DNA from: Flavonifractor sp. An306
Lineage (GTDB): Bacteria; Bacillota; Clostridia; Oscillospirales; Oscillospiraceae
Direction: 5' to 3'
Assembly: GCF_002159455.1 (NCBI RefSeq)
Contig: NZ_NFIQ01000002.1
Coordinates: 46,465 to 110,464, forward strand
DNA length: 64,000 bases
The notes under the pieces are model-generated. The model had not been told where the DNA came from. It made no database searches and saw only the letters and a list, made by a program, of their open reading frames with translations. This document shows positions 18,845 through 26,604 of the stretch, piece by piece. The translations under genes and the position numbers were made by a program. Numbering within the stretch: the first letter of the stretch is position 1; every line of letters starts with the position of its first letter.

Positions 18845-19870
18845 ATGAAGGAAACATTGGAACAGATCCGCCGGGAGGCGCTCTCCGCCCTGGAGCACGC
18901 CCAGAACGCCCAGGAGCTGGACGCTCTGCGGGTCAAGTATCTGGGCAAGAAGGGCGAGCTGACCGCGGTGCTCAAGCAGATGGGCAAGCTGTCCGCCGAG
19001 GAGCGGCCCGTCATGGGCCAGCTGGCCAACGAGGTCCGCGCCGCCCTGGAGGGGGCCCTGGACACCCGGAGCAAGGAGCTGGAGGCCAAGGCGCTGGAGG
19101 ACCGGCTGAAGGCTGAGGCTCTGGATATCACCGTCCCCGGCAAGGCCGTGAAGCGGGGTCACCGGCATCCCATGTATATCGCCCTGGACGAAATCAAGGA
19201 TATCTTCATCGGCATGGGCTTCACCGTGCTGGACGGCCCCGAGGTGGAGCTGGCCGAGCTCAACTTTGACCGTCTCAACGCCGAGGAGGGCCACCCCTCC
19301 CGGGACTGGAGCGACACCTTCTATTTTGATGAGGACAGCCGGGTGATGCTCCGCTCCCAGACCTCCCCCATGCAGGTGCGGGCCATGGACACCATGGAGC
19401 TGCCCATCCGGATCATCGCCCCCGGCCGGGTGTACCGCAAGGACGAGGTGGACGCCACCCACTCCCCCATGTTCCACCAGGTGGAGGGCATGGTCATCGA
19501 CAAGGGCGTTACCATGGCCGACCTGAAGGGCACCCTGAACACCGTCGTGGAGCAGCTCTATGGCAAAGGTACCAAGACCCGGTTCCGCCCCCACCACTTC
19601 CCCTTCACCGAGCCCTCCTGCGAAATGGACGTGCAGTGCCACAAGTGCGGCGGCGTGGGCTGCCCCACCTGTAAGGGCGAGGGCTGGATCGAGCTGCTGG
19701 GCGCCGGGATGATCCATCCCCGGGTGCTGGAGATGAGCGGCATCGACCCCAACGTGTACTCCGGCTGGGCCTTCGGCATCGGTCTGGAGCGCACCGCCAT
19801 GCGCCGGTTCAAGATCGCCGACCTGCGGCTGATCTTTGAAAACGACGTGCGGTTCCTGGAGCAGTTCTGA
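18845..19870 (+). CDS. pheS: phenylalanine--tRNA ligase alpha subunit
   Basis: The catalytic subunit of the alpha2-beta2 synthetase, 341 residues. An N-terminal coiled coil (about 1-85, with KYLGKKGELTAVLKQMGKL) binds tRNA. The class II core follows with motif 2 (IIAPGRVYRKDEVDATHSPM), the FTEPSCEMDV segment and motif 3 (GIGLERTAMRRFKI). The ATG at 18845 follows AAGGAG. It is 18 bases before pheT and under T-box control. Confidence 0.98.
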   Translation: MKETLEQIRREALSALEHAQNAQELDALRVKYLGKKGELTAVLKQMGKLSAEERPVMGQLANEVRAALEGALDTRSKELEAKALEDRLKAEALDITVPGKAVKRGHRHPMYIALDEIKDIFIGMGFTVLDGPEVELAELNFDRLNAEEGHPSRDWSDTFYFDEDSRVMLRSQTSPMQVRAMDTMELPIRIIAPGRVYRKDEVDATHSPMFHQVEGMVIDKGVTMADLKGTLNTVVEQLYGKGTKTRFRPHHFPFTEPSCEMDVQCHKCGGVGCPTCKGEGWIELLGAGMIHPRVLEMSGIDPNVYSGWAFGIGLERTAMRRFKIADLRLIFENDVRFLEQF

Positions 19871-19888
19871 GAAAGAGGTGGAGAAACC

Positions 19889-22585
19889 ATGAATCTGAGC
19901 AGAAAATGGCTGAATGAATTTGTAACTGTAACTGCCTCTGACAAGGAATTTGCCGAGGCGATGACCCTCTCCGGCTCCAAGGTGGAGCTGACCCACGACC
20001 TGGGGGAGGAGATCTCCAACGTGGTGGTGGGCCGGCTGCTGTCCATGGAGCGCCACCCCGATTCCGACCACATGTGGATCTGTCAGGTGGATGCTGGCCA
20101 GGCCGAGCCCATCCAGATCGTCACCGGCGCATGGAACATCCACCCCGGGGACCTGATGCCGGTGGCGCTCCACAAGTCCACTCTCCCCGGCGGCGTGAAG
20201 ATCCAGAAGGGCAAGCTGCGGGGCGTGGTGTCCAACGGCATGTTCTGCGGTCTTAGCGAGCTGGGCCTGGACGAGCGGGACTTCCCCTATGCTGCCATCG
20301 TCCCCGCCGCCATTCTCAACGACTATCACCCCCTGGACAAGGACAAGCCCTCCATCCCCGCTGACGTCCAGCCCGGCCACAAGATCTATGGCCCCGTGGT
20401 GGCCGCCAAGGTGCTGGAGTGCGCCAGGCAGCCCGACGGCTCCTTCCACACCTGCCTGGACCTGGGCGGCGCCACCGCCGCCCCCGACACCGTCTGTCCA
20501 AACCTCCACGAGGGGGATCTGGTGGCCTACAACACCAAGTCCGATTCCATCTGCACCCTGGAGGATCTCCACGCTCAGCAGGCTGAGTTCCCCCACTGTA
20601 TCCCCGACGGCATCTTTGTGCTGAGAGAGGACTGCAAGCCCGGCGATGACATCAAGCCCATCATCGGCATGGACGACCATGTGGTGGAGTTTGAGATCAC
20701 CCCCAACCGGCCTGACTGCCTCTCCGTCATCGGCCTGGCCCGGGAGGCCGCCGCTACCTTTGACGCTCCCCTCTCCCTCCACCAGCCGGTGGTGAAAGGC
20801 GGCGCCGAGGGCAGCCTGGCAGAGCTGCTGGATGTGGAGACCCCCGCCGCCGATCTGTGCCCCCGGTACACCGCCCGGATGGTGCGCAACGTGAAGATCG
20901 CCCCCTCCCCCAAGTGGATGCGGGAGCGGCTGCGGGCCATGGGCGTGCGGCCCATCAACAACATCGTGGACATCACCAACTATGTGATGCTGGAGTACGG
21001 CCAGCCCATGCACGCCTTCGACTACCGCTACGTGAAGGGCGGCAAGATCATCGTCCGCCGGGCGGAGGAAGGTGAGAAGCTCACCACCCTGGACGGCAAG
21101 GAGCACACCCTCAACGCCAACCATCTGGTCATCGCCGACGAGCACCGGGCCGTGGGCCTGGCGGGCATCATGGGCGGCGAGAACAGCGAAATCGTGGCCG
21201 ACACCACCGACGTGGTGTTTGAGTCCGCCTGCTTCGACGGCACCTGCATCCGCAAGGGCGCGCTGGCCCTGGGCATGCGCACCGAGGCCTCCGCGAAATT
21301 CGAGAAGGGCCTGGACCCCATGAACACCCTGCCCGCCGTGGAGCGGGCCTGCGAGCTGGTGGAACTGCTGGGGGCCGGCGAGGTGGTGGACGGCACCATT
21401 GACATCCTCAACTACGTGCCCCATCCCCGTGTCCTCAAGCTGGAGCCGGAGCGGATCAACGGCCTGCTGGGCACCGACGTGGCCGAGGATGAGATGGTGT
21501 CCATCCTGAAGAAGCTGGACTTCCAGGTGGAGGGCGACCAGGTGACCGTCCCCTCCTGGCGGGCCGACGTCATCGGCATGGCCGACCTGGCGGAGGAAGT
21601 GGCCCGGTTCCACGGCTACAACAACATCCCCTCCACCCTGATGCGGGGCCAGACCACCCTGGGCGGCTTCGGCGAGGAGGAGACGCTGGAGCGTCAGCTG
21701 GGCTCCATGTGCCGGGCTATGGGGTACGACGAGATCATCACCTACTCCTTCATCTCCCCCACCTGCTATGACAAGATCAACTGGCCCGCCGACTACCACA
21801 GGCGCAATTCCCTGAAAATCCTCAATCCCCTGGGCGAGGACACCTCCATCATGCGCACCACCACCCTCCCCTCCATGCTGGAGATCCTGACCCGGAACTA
21901 CAACTACCGCAACCAGAATGTAAAGCTGTATGAGGTGGGACGGGTCTACCAGCCCGGCGGCAAGGACGGCCTCGCTCTGGAGTCCAAGGTCCTCACCCTG
22001 GGCGCCTACGGCAGCGACATGGACTTCTACACCATGAAGGGGGCTGTGGAGGCCATTCTGGAGGACCTGCGGGCGGAGGATGTCACCTTCCGCACCGGCA
22101 CCGGCATTCCTGAGCTGGTGTCCTACCACCCCGGCCGTGTGGCGGAGGTGTGGGCAGGCAGCAACTGCGTGGGCTATTTTGGCCAGATCCACCCCCTGGT
22201 GGCCCAGAATTACGGTGTGGACGGCGAGCTGTACTGCGCCGAGCTGGCCCTGGGCGAGCTGGCCAACGCCAAGGGGGCCGACCCCGAGTACGTCCCCCTG
22301 CCCAAGTTCCCCTCGGTCACCCGGGATATCGCCGTGGTGTGCGAGGAGAAGATCACCGTGGGTCAGCTGGAGGACTGCATCCGCTCCGCCGGTGGCAAGC
22401 TGATCCAGCAGGTGTCCCTGTTTGACATCTACCGGGGTAAAGGCGTGGATGAGGGCAAGAAGTCCGTGGCCTTCAACCTGGTACTTCGGGCCGACGACCG
22501 CTCCCTCACCGGCGAGGAGGCCGACGCCGACGTGAAGAAGGTGCTGGAGGCTCTGGCCAGCCAGCTGGGCGCCGTCCTGCGGTAA
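19889..22585 (+). CDS. pheT: phenylalanine--tRNA ligase beta subunit with an insertion
   Basis: The tRNA-binding and editing subunit. Domains in order are an EMAP-like tRNA-binding domain (about 40-130), B3/4 editing domain with TPNRPDCLSVIGLAREAAA, B5, and a C-terminal ferredoxin-fold anticodon-binding domain (about 805-898). At 898 residues it is roughly 100 longer than usual. The extra part sits at about residues 132-238, between SELGLDERD and the normal continuation DGIFVLREDCKPGDD. The reading frame is intact, so the insert is translated. It is the last gene of the operon. Confidence 0.97.
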   Translation: MNLSRKWLNEFVTVTASDKEFAEAMTLSGSKVELTHDLGEEISNVVVGRLLSMERHPDSDHMWICQVDAGQAEPIQIVTGAWNIHPGDLMPVALHKSTLPGGVKIQKGKLRGVVSNGMFCGLSELGLDERDFPYAAIVPAAILNDYHPLDKDKPSIPADVQPGHKIYGPVVAAKVLECARQPDGSFHTCLDLGGATAAPDTVCPNLHEGDLVAYNTKSDSICTLEDLHAQQAEFPHCIPDGIFVLREDCKPGDDIKPIIGMDDHVVEFEITPNRPDCLSVIGLAREAAATFDAPLSLHQPVVKGGAEGSLAELLDVETPAADLCPRYTARMVRNVKIAPSPKWMRERLRAMGVRPINNIVDITNYVMLEYGQPMHAFDYRYVKGGKIIVRRAEEGEKLTTLDGKEHTLNANHLVIADEHRAVGLAGIMGGENSEIVADTTDVVFESACFDGTCIRKGALALGMRTEASAKFEKGLDPMNTLPAVERACELVELLGAGEVVDGTIDILNYVPHPRVLKLEPERINGLLGTDVAEDEMVSILKKLDFQVEGDQVTVPSWRADVIGMADLAEEVARFHGYNNIPSTLMRGQTTLGGFGEEETLERQLGSMCRAMGYDEIITYSFISPTCYDKINWPADYHRRNSLKILNPLGEDTSIMRTTTLPSMLEILTRNYNYRNQNVKLYEVGRVYQPGGKDGLALESKVLTLGAYGSDMDFYTMKGAVEAILEDLRAEDVTFRTGTGIPELVSYHPGRVAEVWAGSNCVGYFGQIHPLVAQNYGVDGELYCAELALGELANAKGADPEYVPLPKFPSVTRDIAVVCEEKITVGQLEDCIRSAGGKLIQQVSLFDIYRGKGVDEGKKSVAFNLVLRADDRSLTGEEADADVKKVLEALASQLGAVLR

Positions 22586-22595
22586 CAAAAGTTAT

Positions 22596-22629
22596 AGAAA
22601 AAGCCCCGTCGGCCGACGGGGCTTTTTCT
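22596..22629. terminator. bidirectional terminator between pheT and the serpin gene
   Basis: A perfect 17-bp inverted repeat (22596-22612 with 22613-22629) with A5 and T5 at its ends serves both convergent genes. Confidence 0.93.
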
Positions 22630-22635
22630 GTTCCT

Positions 22636-24102
22636 TTATACCTGTTCCACCACACCTACAAAGAGGATGGCGCTGCCGTCCCGGATGATAAAGAGGAAGG
22701 GGCGGTCCAGATCCATAACGCAGATTGTGGGATCCTCCGGCAGGGCGGCGGCGCCATCGGTGGCCAGCAGCGTGACGGCGGCGGCCTCCACCCCCTTCTC
22801 GTCCACCTTCACCCGTGCAATCTGCTTAGCCTGGTCCAGCCACACCGGCTCCAAGTCGGTGAGCGGGGTAAAATCGGAGACATCGGGGTCAAAAACGTCT
22901 GTGATCCCCAGTCCCTCTATGGTGGGCTTCAGGTCCAGGTCGGACTTTACGTCAAACTTGGGTACGGACCACTGGACCTCCCCAAAGATGCCATGCTCAA
23001 AGTTGCTGACCTCTTCCAAAAAGTTCGGGTCAGCCAGCAGATCGGCGGGGGTGACCCCCTCATCGGGGAGTACAAAGATCATCTCTCCGCTGGTAGTGGA
23101 CAGAGATGCGGCCTGATAGCCGTTCTGCCGCAGAAAGGTGGCGTCCTGGGTCCTGTGCATGAACTCAACACAGATCTCAGTACCGTCTGCGGCGGTAAAG
23201 ATGTCCTCCTCGGTCAGGTTTTCCATAAACTCGTCCCTCCACCCCGCCTTGTAGTAAAGGGTGGAGGCCAGTATATTCAGAGTGTCCGCCTTGGTATGCA
23301 GCACGTCGCCGTCAGAGCCAATGAGCCCCTTCGTCTGTTCCGCCACCCAGTCGGACAGGGCCTGATCCGCCTCATCCGTACCCATGGTCACCTGATAAGA
23401 ACCGGCATAGTAGTGCTCTGCCAGGGCCTCCAGCACGTCCTGGTGGAAGGTGACGTTCTCATTGAGCCAGATGGAATTTCCCAGCAGGGTCGTTGCGGTG
23501 CCGTCATCCACGTAGATGGCGTGCCACAGAATATCCGCCCAATCCCGGAGCTGGTCCAGATCCTCCGCCCCCAGGGCATCCAGAACCTGCTGCCGGTTCT
23601 CTCCTCCGGTGGTCTCAGCCAGCATGGCCAGGGCAAACCACAGGGACACAGGGGAATAAACCCGGTTGTCCTCCCCTGACAGGGCCAGGGCGGTGCTTTT
23701 TCCCGAAAAATCCGCCAGCGCGGCCTTCAGTTCCGGGGTATCATACAGGGCGGGAACCTCATCCCGGTAGTCCCGCCAGGCGTTCCAGTAGGCGTCATAG
23801 TCCTCATTGAACTGCTCCCAGGCCGTCTGGCTGCCCCCTGCGGGCTCTGCCGGACATTGGGGCAGGTCGGGGTACACCGGCTGGGCAATGGCGTGGGCAT
23901 TGGCGACCAGCGGCCCGCCTTCACCCCCGCCTGGAACACCGGTAACCAGCAGAGCAGCTGCCACTACTGCCGCCACACCTGCCGGAACCAGGGCCTTCAG
24001 CGGTTTTCTCTTTCGCCGGGGCCTCTCCCCCGTCACTGCCCGCTCTACCGCCCGGGGCGTGGGATGGAGGGAATCGTTTGCTCGTCTATACTGGTCCATC
24101 AT
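22636..24102 (-). CDS. membrane-anchored serpin with anti-sigma-like N-terminus
   Basis: The 488-residue protein begins with a short cytoplasmic part (residues 1-34, MMDQYRRANDSLHPTPRAV), one membrane helix (about 35-55), a linker, then a serpin domain from about residue 130 to the end. Serpin features are the SPVSLWFALAMLA and LNILASTLYYKAGWRDEF regions, the reactive-loop hinge EKGVEAAAVT and the C-terminal DRPFLFIIRDGSAILFVG. Serpins trap serine or cysteine proteases irreversibly. The gene overlaps the ECF sigma gene by 4 bases, the usual place of an anti-sigma factor, and the N-terminus resembles such proteins. The P1 residue is probably one of the alanines or the leucine in DGAAALPE. Confidence 0.88.
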   Translation of the reverse strand: MMDQYRRANDSLHPTPRAVERAVTGERPRRKRKPLKALVPAGVAAVVAAALLVTGVPGGGEGGPLVANAHAIAQPVYPDLPQCPAEPAGGSQTAWEQFNEDYDAYWNAWRDYRDEVPALYDTPELKAALADFSGKSTALALSGEDNRVYSPVSLWFALAMLAETTGGENRQQVLDALGAEDLDQLRDWADILWHAIYVDDGTATTLLGNSIWLNENVTFHQDVLEALAEHYYAGSYQVTMGTDEADQALSDWVAEQTKGLIGSDGDVLHTKADTLNILASTLYYKAGWRDEFMENLTEEDIFTAADGTEICVEFMHRTQDATFLRQNGYQAASLSTTSGEMIFVLPDEGVTPADLLADPNFLEEVSNFEHGIFGEVQWSVPKFDVKSDLDLKPTIEGLGITDVFDPDVSDFTPLTDLEPVWLDQAKQIARVKVDEKGVEAAAVTLLATDGAAALPEDPTICVMDLDRPFLFIIRDGSAILFVGVVEQV

Positions 24103-24572
24103 GGAAGCTCTTCTCCTTTCAGCGCCTGCGCCAGCTTCTCCCGGCCCCTGGACAGCCAGCTCTTCACCGTGCCCTCCTTCGCGCCGGTCAGGGCGGCGAT
24201 CTCGGCCACGGAGTAGCCCTCATAGTAGTGGAGATGGATGGCGGTGCGGTAGGCCTTTGGCAGCTCCAGCACCGCCCGGTACACCGCCCGGTCCTCCGGC
24301 TCCATCGTCCGGGTCACCGCCTCCTCCAGAGGCAGCCAGCTCCGCCAGCGGGCGGACAACAGGGTATTGGTACAGTTCAGCGTGCAGCGGATCAGCCAGG
24401 CCTTCCGGTGCTGGTCGCTGTCCAGCTCCCTCTCGTGCCGGAAGAAGCGGGCAAACACCTCCTGGAACACATCCTCGCTGTCCTGGATATGCCGGGTGCG
24501 GGCCAGGGCCAGCCGCCACACCATGTCCCCCCAGCGCTCCACCTGAGCCCGGGCGGTCCTCTCGTCTGTCAT
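24099..24572 (-). CDS. ECF-type RNA polymerase sigma factor
   Basis: A 157-residue sigma factor with region 2 (about 10-75, containing DSEDVFQEVFARFFRH) and region 4 (about 100-150, with YEGYSVAEIAALTGAKEGTVKSW reading as the helix-turn-helix). The ATG at 24572 follows AGAGGTGAGG; longer in-frame starts lack an SD. The downstream overlapping gene encodes a transmembrane serpin, which by position and topology is the likely anti-sigma partner. Confidence 0.93.
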   Translation of the reverse strand: MTDERTARAQVERWGDMVWRLALARTRHIQDSEDVFQEVFARFFRHERELDSDQHRKAWLIRCTLNCTNTLLSARWRSWLPLEEAVTRTMEPEDRAVYRAVLELPKAYRTAIHLHYYEGYSVAEIAALTGAKEGTVKSWLSRGREKLAQALKGEELP

Positions 24573-24732
24573 GTGCCTCACCTCTCTTTTGGGCATCCAG
24601 CGCGCCCGGCTCCCTCCCCCGCCCATGCCCCGGAGCGGCGGACCGGAACGCTTCTGGCACCTATCATACCATGGAGGCCGGCAAATGGTTGCGCCGGACT
24701 TCTTAAAGAATCATAAAATTTTGGTCTGGCTC

Positions 24733-24761
24733 TTTACATCATGAAAATTTTCCGCTAAAAT
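24733..24761 (+). promoter_or_regulatory. promoter of ireB
   Basis: TTTACA (24733-24738), a 17-base spacer and TAAAAT (24756-24761) lie 34 bases before the ireB start. Confidence 0.7.
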
Positions 24762-24795
24762 GGGAAACAGATTGATACAGGGAGGTGTATCAGGC

Positions 24796-25044
24796 ATGGA
24801 GATGGATTACACCCGTAAATTCAGCCTGCAGAACGATAAAGACCCGGAGATCAAGCAGATTCTCTCCTCGGTCTATCAGTCCCTGCAGGAAAAGGGTTAT
24901 AACCCCATCAACCAGATTGTGGGATACATCCTCTCAGAGGACCCCACTTATATTACCAACTACAACAACGCCCGGGCTCTGATCCGCAAGCTGGACCGGG
25001 ACGAGCTGCTTCAGGAGTTGGTAAAGCAGTATCTCCGCGACTGA
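24796..25044 (+). CDS. ireB: IreB-family regulatory phosphoprotein (UPF0297)
   Basis: The 82-residue protein matches IreB closely in length and in the landmarks [20 protein letters not shown] and [19 protein letters not shown]. In Enterococcus faecalis IreB is phosphorylated by the PASTA kinase IreK and tunes cephalosporin resistance and cell-wall homeostasis. A threonine near the N-terminus (DYTRKFSL) fits the known phosphorylation region. GGAGG lies ten bases upstream. In many Firmicutes it is followed by ruvX; here it is alone with its own promoter and terminator. Confidence 0.95.
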   Translation: MEMDYTRKFSLQNDKDPEIKQILSSVYQSLQEKGYNPINQIVGYILSEDPTYITNYNNARALIRKLDRDELLQELVKQYLRD

Positions 25045-25053
25045 GTTCCACCC

Positions 25054-25084
25054 GGACCGCCCCATAGGGGCGGTCCGTTTTTTT
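25054..25084 (+). terminator. terminator of ireB
   Basis: A perfect 10-bp stem (25054-25063 with 25067-25076) is followed by G and a T7 run. Confidence 0.93.
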
Positions 25085-25168
25085 GCGCCCGCTCCCGCCC
25101 ATCTTCACAAGGAGGAATCCGTACATTCCCCTAAAAGTTGTATAAGCAGACAAAATTCTGTCCACCCC

Positions 25169-25197
25169 TTGCAAACACCGTAAAAATCCGATATAGT
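25169..25197 (+). promoter_or_regulatory. promoter of the purine operon
   Basis: TTGCAA (25169-25174), a 17-base spacer and TATAGT (25192-25197). Transcription should begin near 25204, giving a leader of about 180 bases before purE. Confidence 0.75.
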
Positions 25198-25227
25198 TTA
25201 CGTATCTTGGCACAAGGAGGTACGGGG

Positions 25228-25302
25228 ATGACGCCGGTGCACGTTCAGCGCGCAGGAATTTGGCTCATTCACGGCACCAACCTGTCCACTATCAGGGAGT
25301 AA
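25228..25302 (+). CDS. possible 24-residue leader peptide of the purine operon
   Basis: A short frame begins with ATG at 25228, seven bases after a strong AAGGAGG, and encodes MTPVHVQRAGIWLIHG followed by TNLSTIRE. It lies wholly between the purine promoter and the hairpin at 25310-25334, whose stem starts 8 bases after the stop codon. Ribosome occupancy could therefore affect that hairpin. The peptide matches no family I know. Translation is likely from the SD; the regulatory role is inference. Confidence 0.45.
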   Translation: MTPVHVQRAGIWLIHGTNLSTIRE

Positions 25303-25309
25303 CCAACGC

Positions 25310-25347
25310 AGGGCGTCCGTGTATCGGACGCCCTGATTTATTTTTTT
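25310..25347 (+). terminator. terminator / attenuator hairpin in the purine leader
   Basis: A perfect 10-bp GC-rich stem (25310-25319 with 25325-25334) is followed by GATTTA and T7. Because it sits between promoter and purE, it would need to be bypassed for operon expression. The T run begins a few bases late for an ideal terminator. Confidence 0.65.
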
Positions 25348-25385
25348 CTTTCCCTGAAAAATTTTTAGCTACACAGGAGGGTCCT

Positions 25386-25880
25386 ATGGTCAAAAAAGTT
25401 GCCGTTGTCATGGGTTCCGATTCGGATCTGGACACCATGCGCCCCTGCATCAGCCGGCTGAAAGCCTTTGGCATCCCCGCGGAGGTGCGGATCATCTCCG
25501 CCCACCGCACACCCGCCGCCGCCGAGCAGCTGGCCGCCCACGCCGCGGAGAACGGCTTTGGGGTCATCATCGCCGCCGCCGGCAAGGCCGCCCATCTGGC
25601 TGGAGTTCTGGCTGCCTACACCACCCTGCCCGTCATCGGAGTGCCCATTAAAACCTCCATGATGGGAGGACTGGACTCCCTGCTGTCCATGGTTCAGATG
25701 CCCAAGGGCATCCCGGTGGCCTGCGTGGCGGTGGACGGAGCCGACAACGCCGCCATTCTGGCCGCCCAGATGCTGGCCCTGTCCGACGAGGCTCTGTCCG
25801 CCAAGCTGGCCCAGTTCAAGGCTGATATGGCCGCGGAAGTCGCCAAAAAAGATGAAAAAATCCGAATGGAGGAGTTTTGA
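25386..25880 (+). CDS. purE: N5-carboxyaminoimidazole ribonucleotide mutase
   Basis: A 164-residue class I PurE that converts N5-CAIR to CAIR in de novo purine synthesis. The signature [12 protein letters not shown] at the N-terminus and the active-site segment ISAHRTP with the conserved histidine are present. The following [16 protein letters not shown] is standard. AGGAGG precedes the ATG. It is the first gene of the operon and lies one base before the purC start. Confidence 0.97.
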   Translation: MVKKVAVVMGSDSDLDTMRPCISRLKAFGIPAEVRIISAHRTPAAAEQLAAHAAENGFGVIIAAAGKAAHLAGVLAAYTTLPVIGVPIKTSMMGGLDSLLSMVQMPKGIPVACVAVDGADNAAILAAQMLALSDEALSAKLAQFKADMAAEVAKKDEKIRMEEF

Positions 25881-25881
25881 G

Positions 25882-26601
25882 ATGTCTTACGAGAAGAAAG
25901 AGCAGATGTACGAGGGCAAGGCCAAGAAGGTATTCGCCACCAACGACCCTGAGGTGGTCATCGTGTCCTATAAGGACGACGCCACCGCCTTCAACGGCCT
26001 GAAGAAGGGCACCATCACCGGCAAGGGCGCCATCAACAACCGCATGACCAACAACCTGATGCGCCGCCTGGAGGAAAAGGGCGTGCCCACCCACTATGTG
26101 GAGGAGCTCTCCGACCGGGAGACCGCCGTGAAGAAGGTGTCCATCGTCCCCCTGGAGGTCATCATCCGCAACATCTCCGCCGGCTCCTTCGCCAAGCGCT
26201 ACGGCGTGGAGGAGGGCATTGTGTTCGACCAGCCCACCATCGAGTTCTCCTACAAGAACGACGATCTGGGCGATCCTCTGCTCAACAGCTACCACGCTCT
26301 GGCCCTCAAGCTGGCCACCCCCGAAGAGATCGAGCTCATCAAGAAGTACGCCTTCGCCGTCAACGACCTGCTGAAGGGCTTCATGAAGGAGATCGGCATT
26401 GATCTGGTGGACTTCAAGCTGGAGTTCGGCAAGACCAGCGACGGCACCATCGTGCTGGCCGACGAGATCTCCCCCGATACCTGCCGCCTGTGGGATGAAA
26501 AGACCCACGAGAAGCTGGACAAGGACCGGTTCCGCCGGGATATGGGCGGCGCTGAGGAGGCCTACGAAGAAGTGATGCGCCGTCTCATGGGGGACAAGTA
26601 A
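25882..26601 (+). CDS. purC: SAICAR synthetase
   Basis: The 239-residue enzyme joins aspartate to CAIR using ATP. Landmarks are [14 protein letters not shown] near the start, [19 protein letters not shown] and the metal-binding [14 protein letters not shown]. The ATG at 25882 is used because GGAGGAG lies upstream within the purE end; an in-frame ATG ten codons earlier has no SD. Confidence 0.98.
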   Translation: MSYEKKEQMYEGKAKKVFATNDPEVVIVSYKDDATAFNGLKKGTITGKGAINNRMTNNLMRRLEEKGVPTHYVEELSDRETAVKKVSIVPLEVIIRNISAGSFAKRYGVEEGIVFDQPTIEFSYKNDDLGDPLLNSYHALALKLATPEEIELIKKYAFAVNDLLKGFMKEIGIDLVDFKLEFGKTSDGTIVLADEISPDTCRLWDEKTHEKLDKDRFRRDMGGAEEAYEEVMRRLMGDK

Positions 26602-26604
26602 GGT

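Noticed and set aside
18620..22588. A 1322-codon minus-strand frame opposite pheS-pheT and the T-box
   Set aside because: It covers two known genes and a leader RNA on the other strand; its protein is compositionally biased. Strong third-position GC leaves antisense frames free of stops.
25200..25385. Possible purine riboswitch before purE
   Set aside because: I searched for the guanine/adenine aptamer core and its paired loops and saw none; only a short ORF and a hairpin are present.
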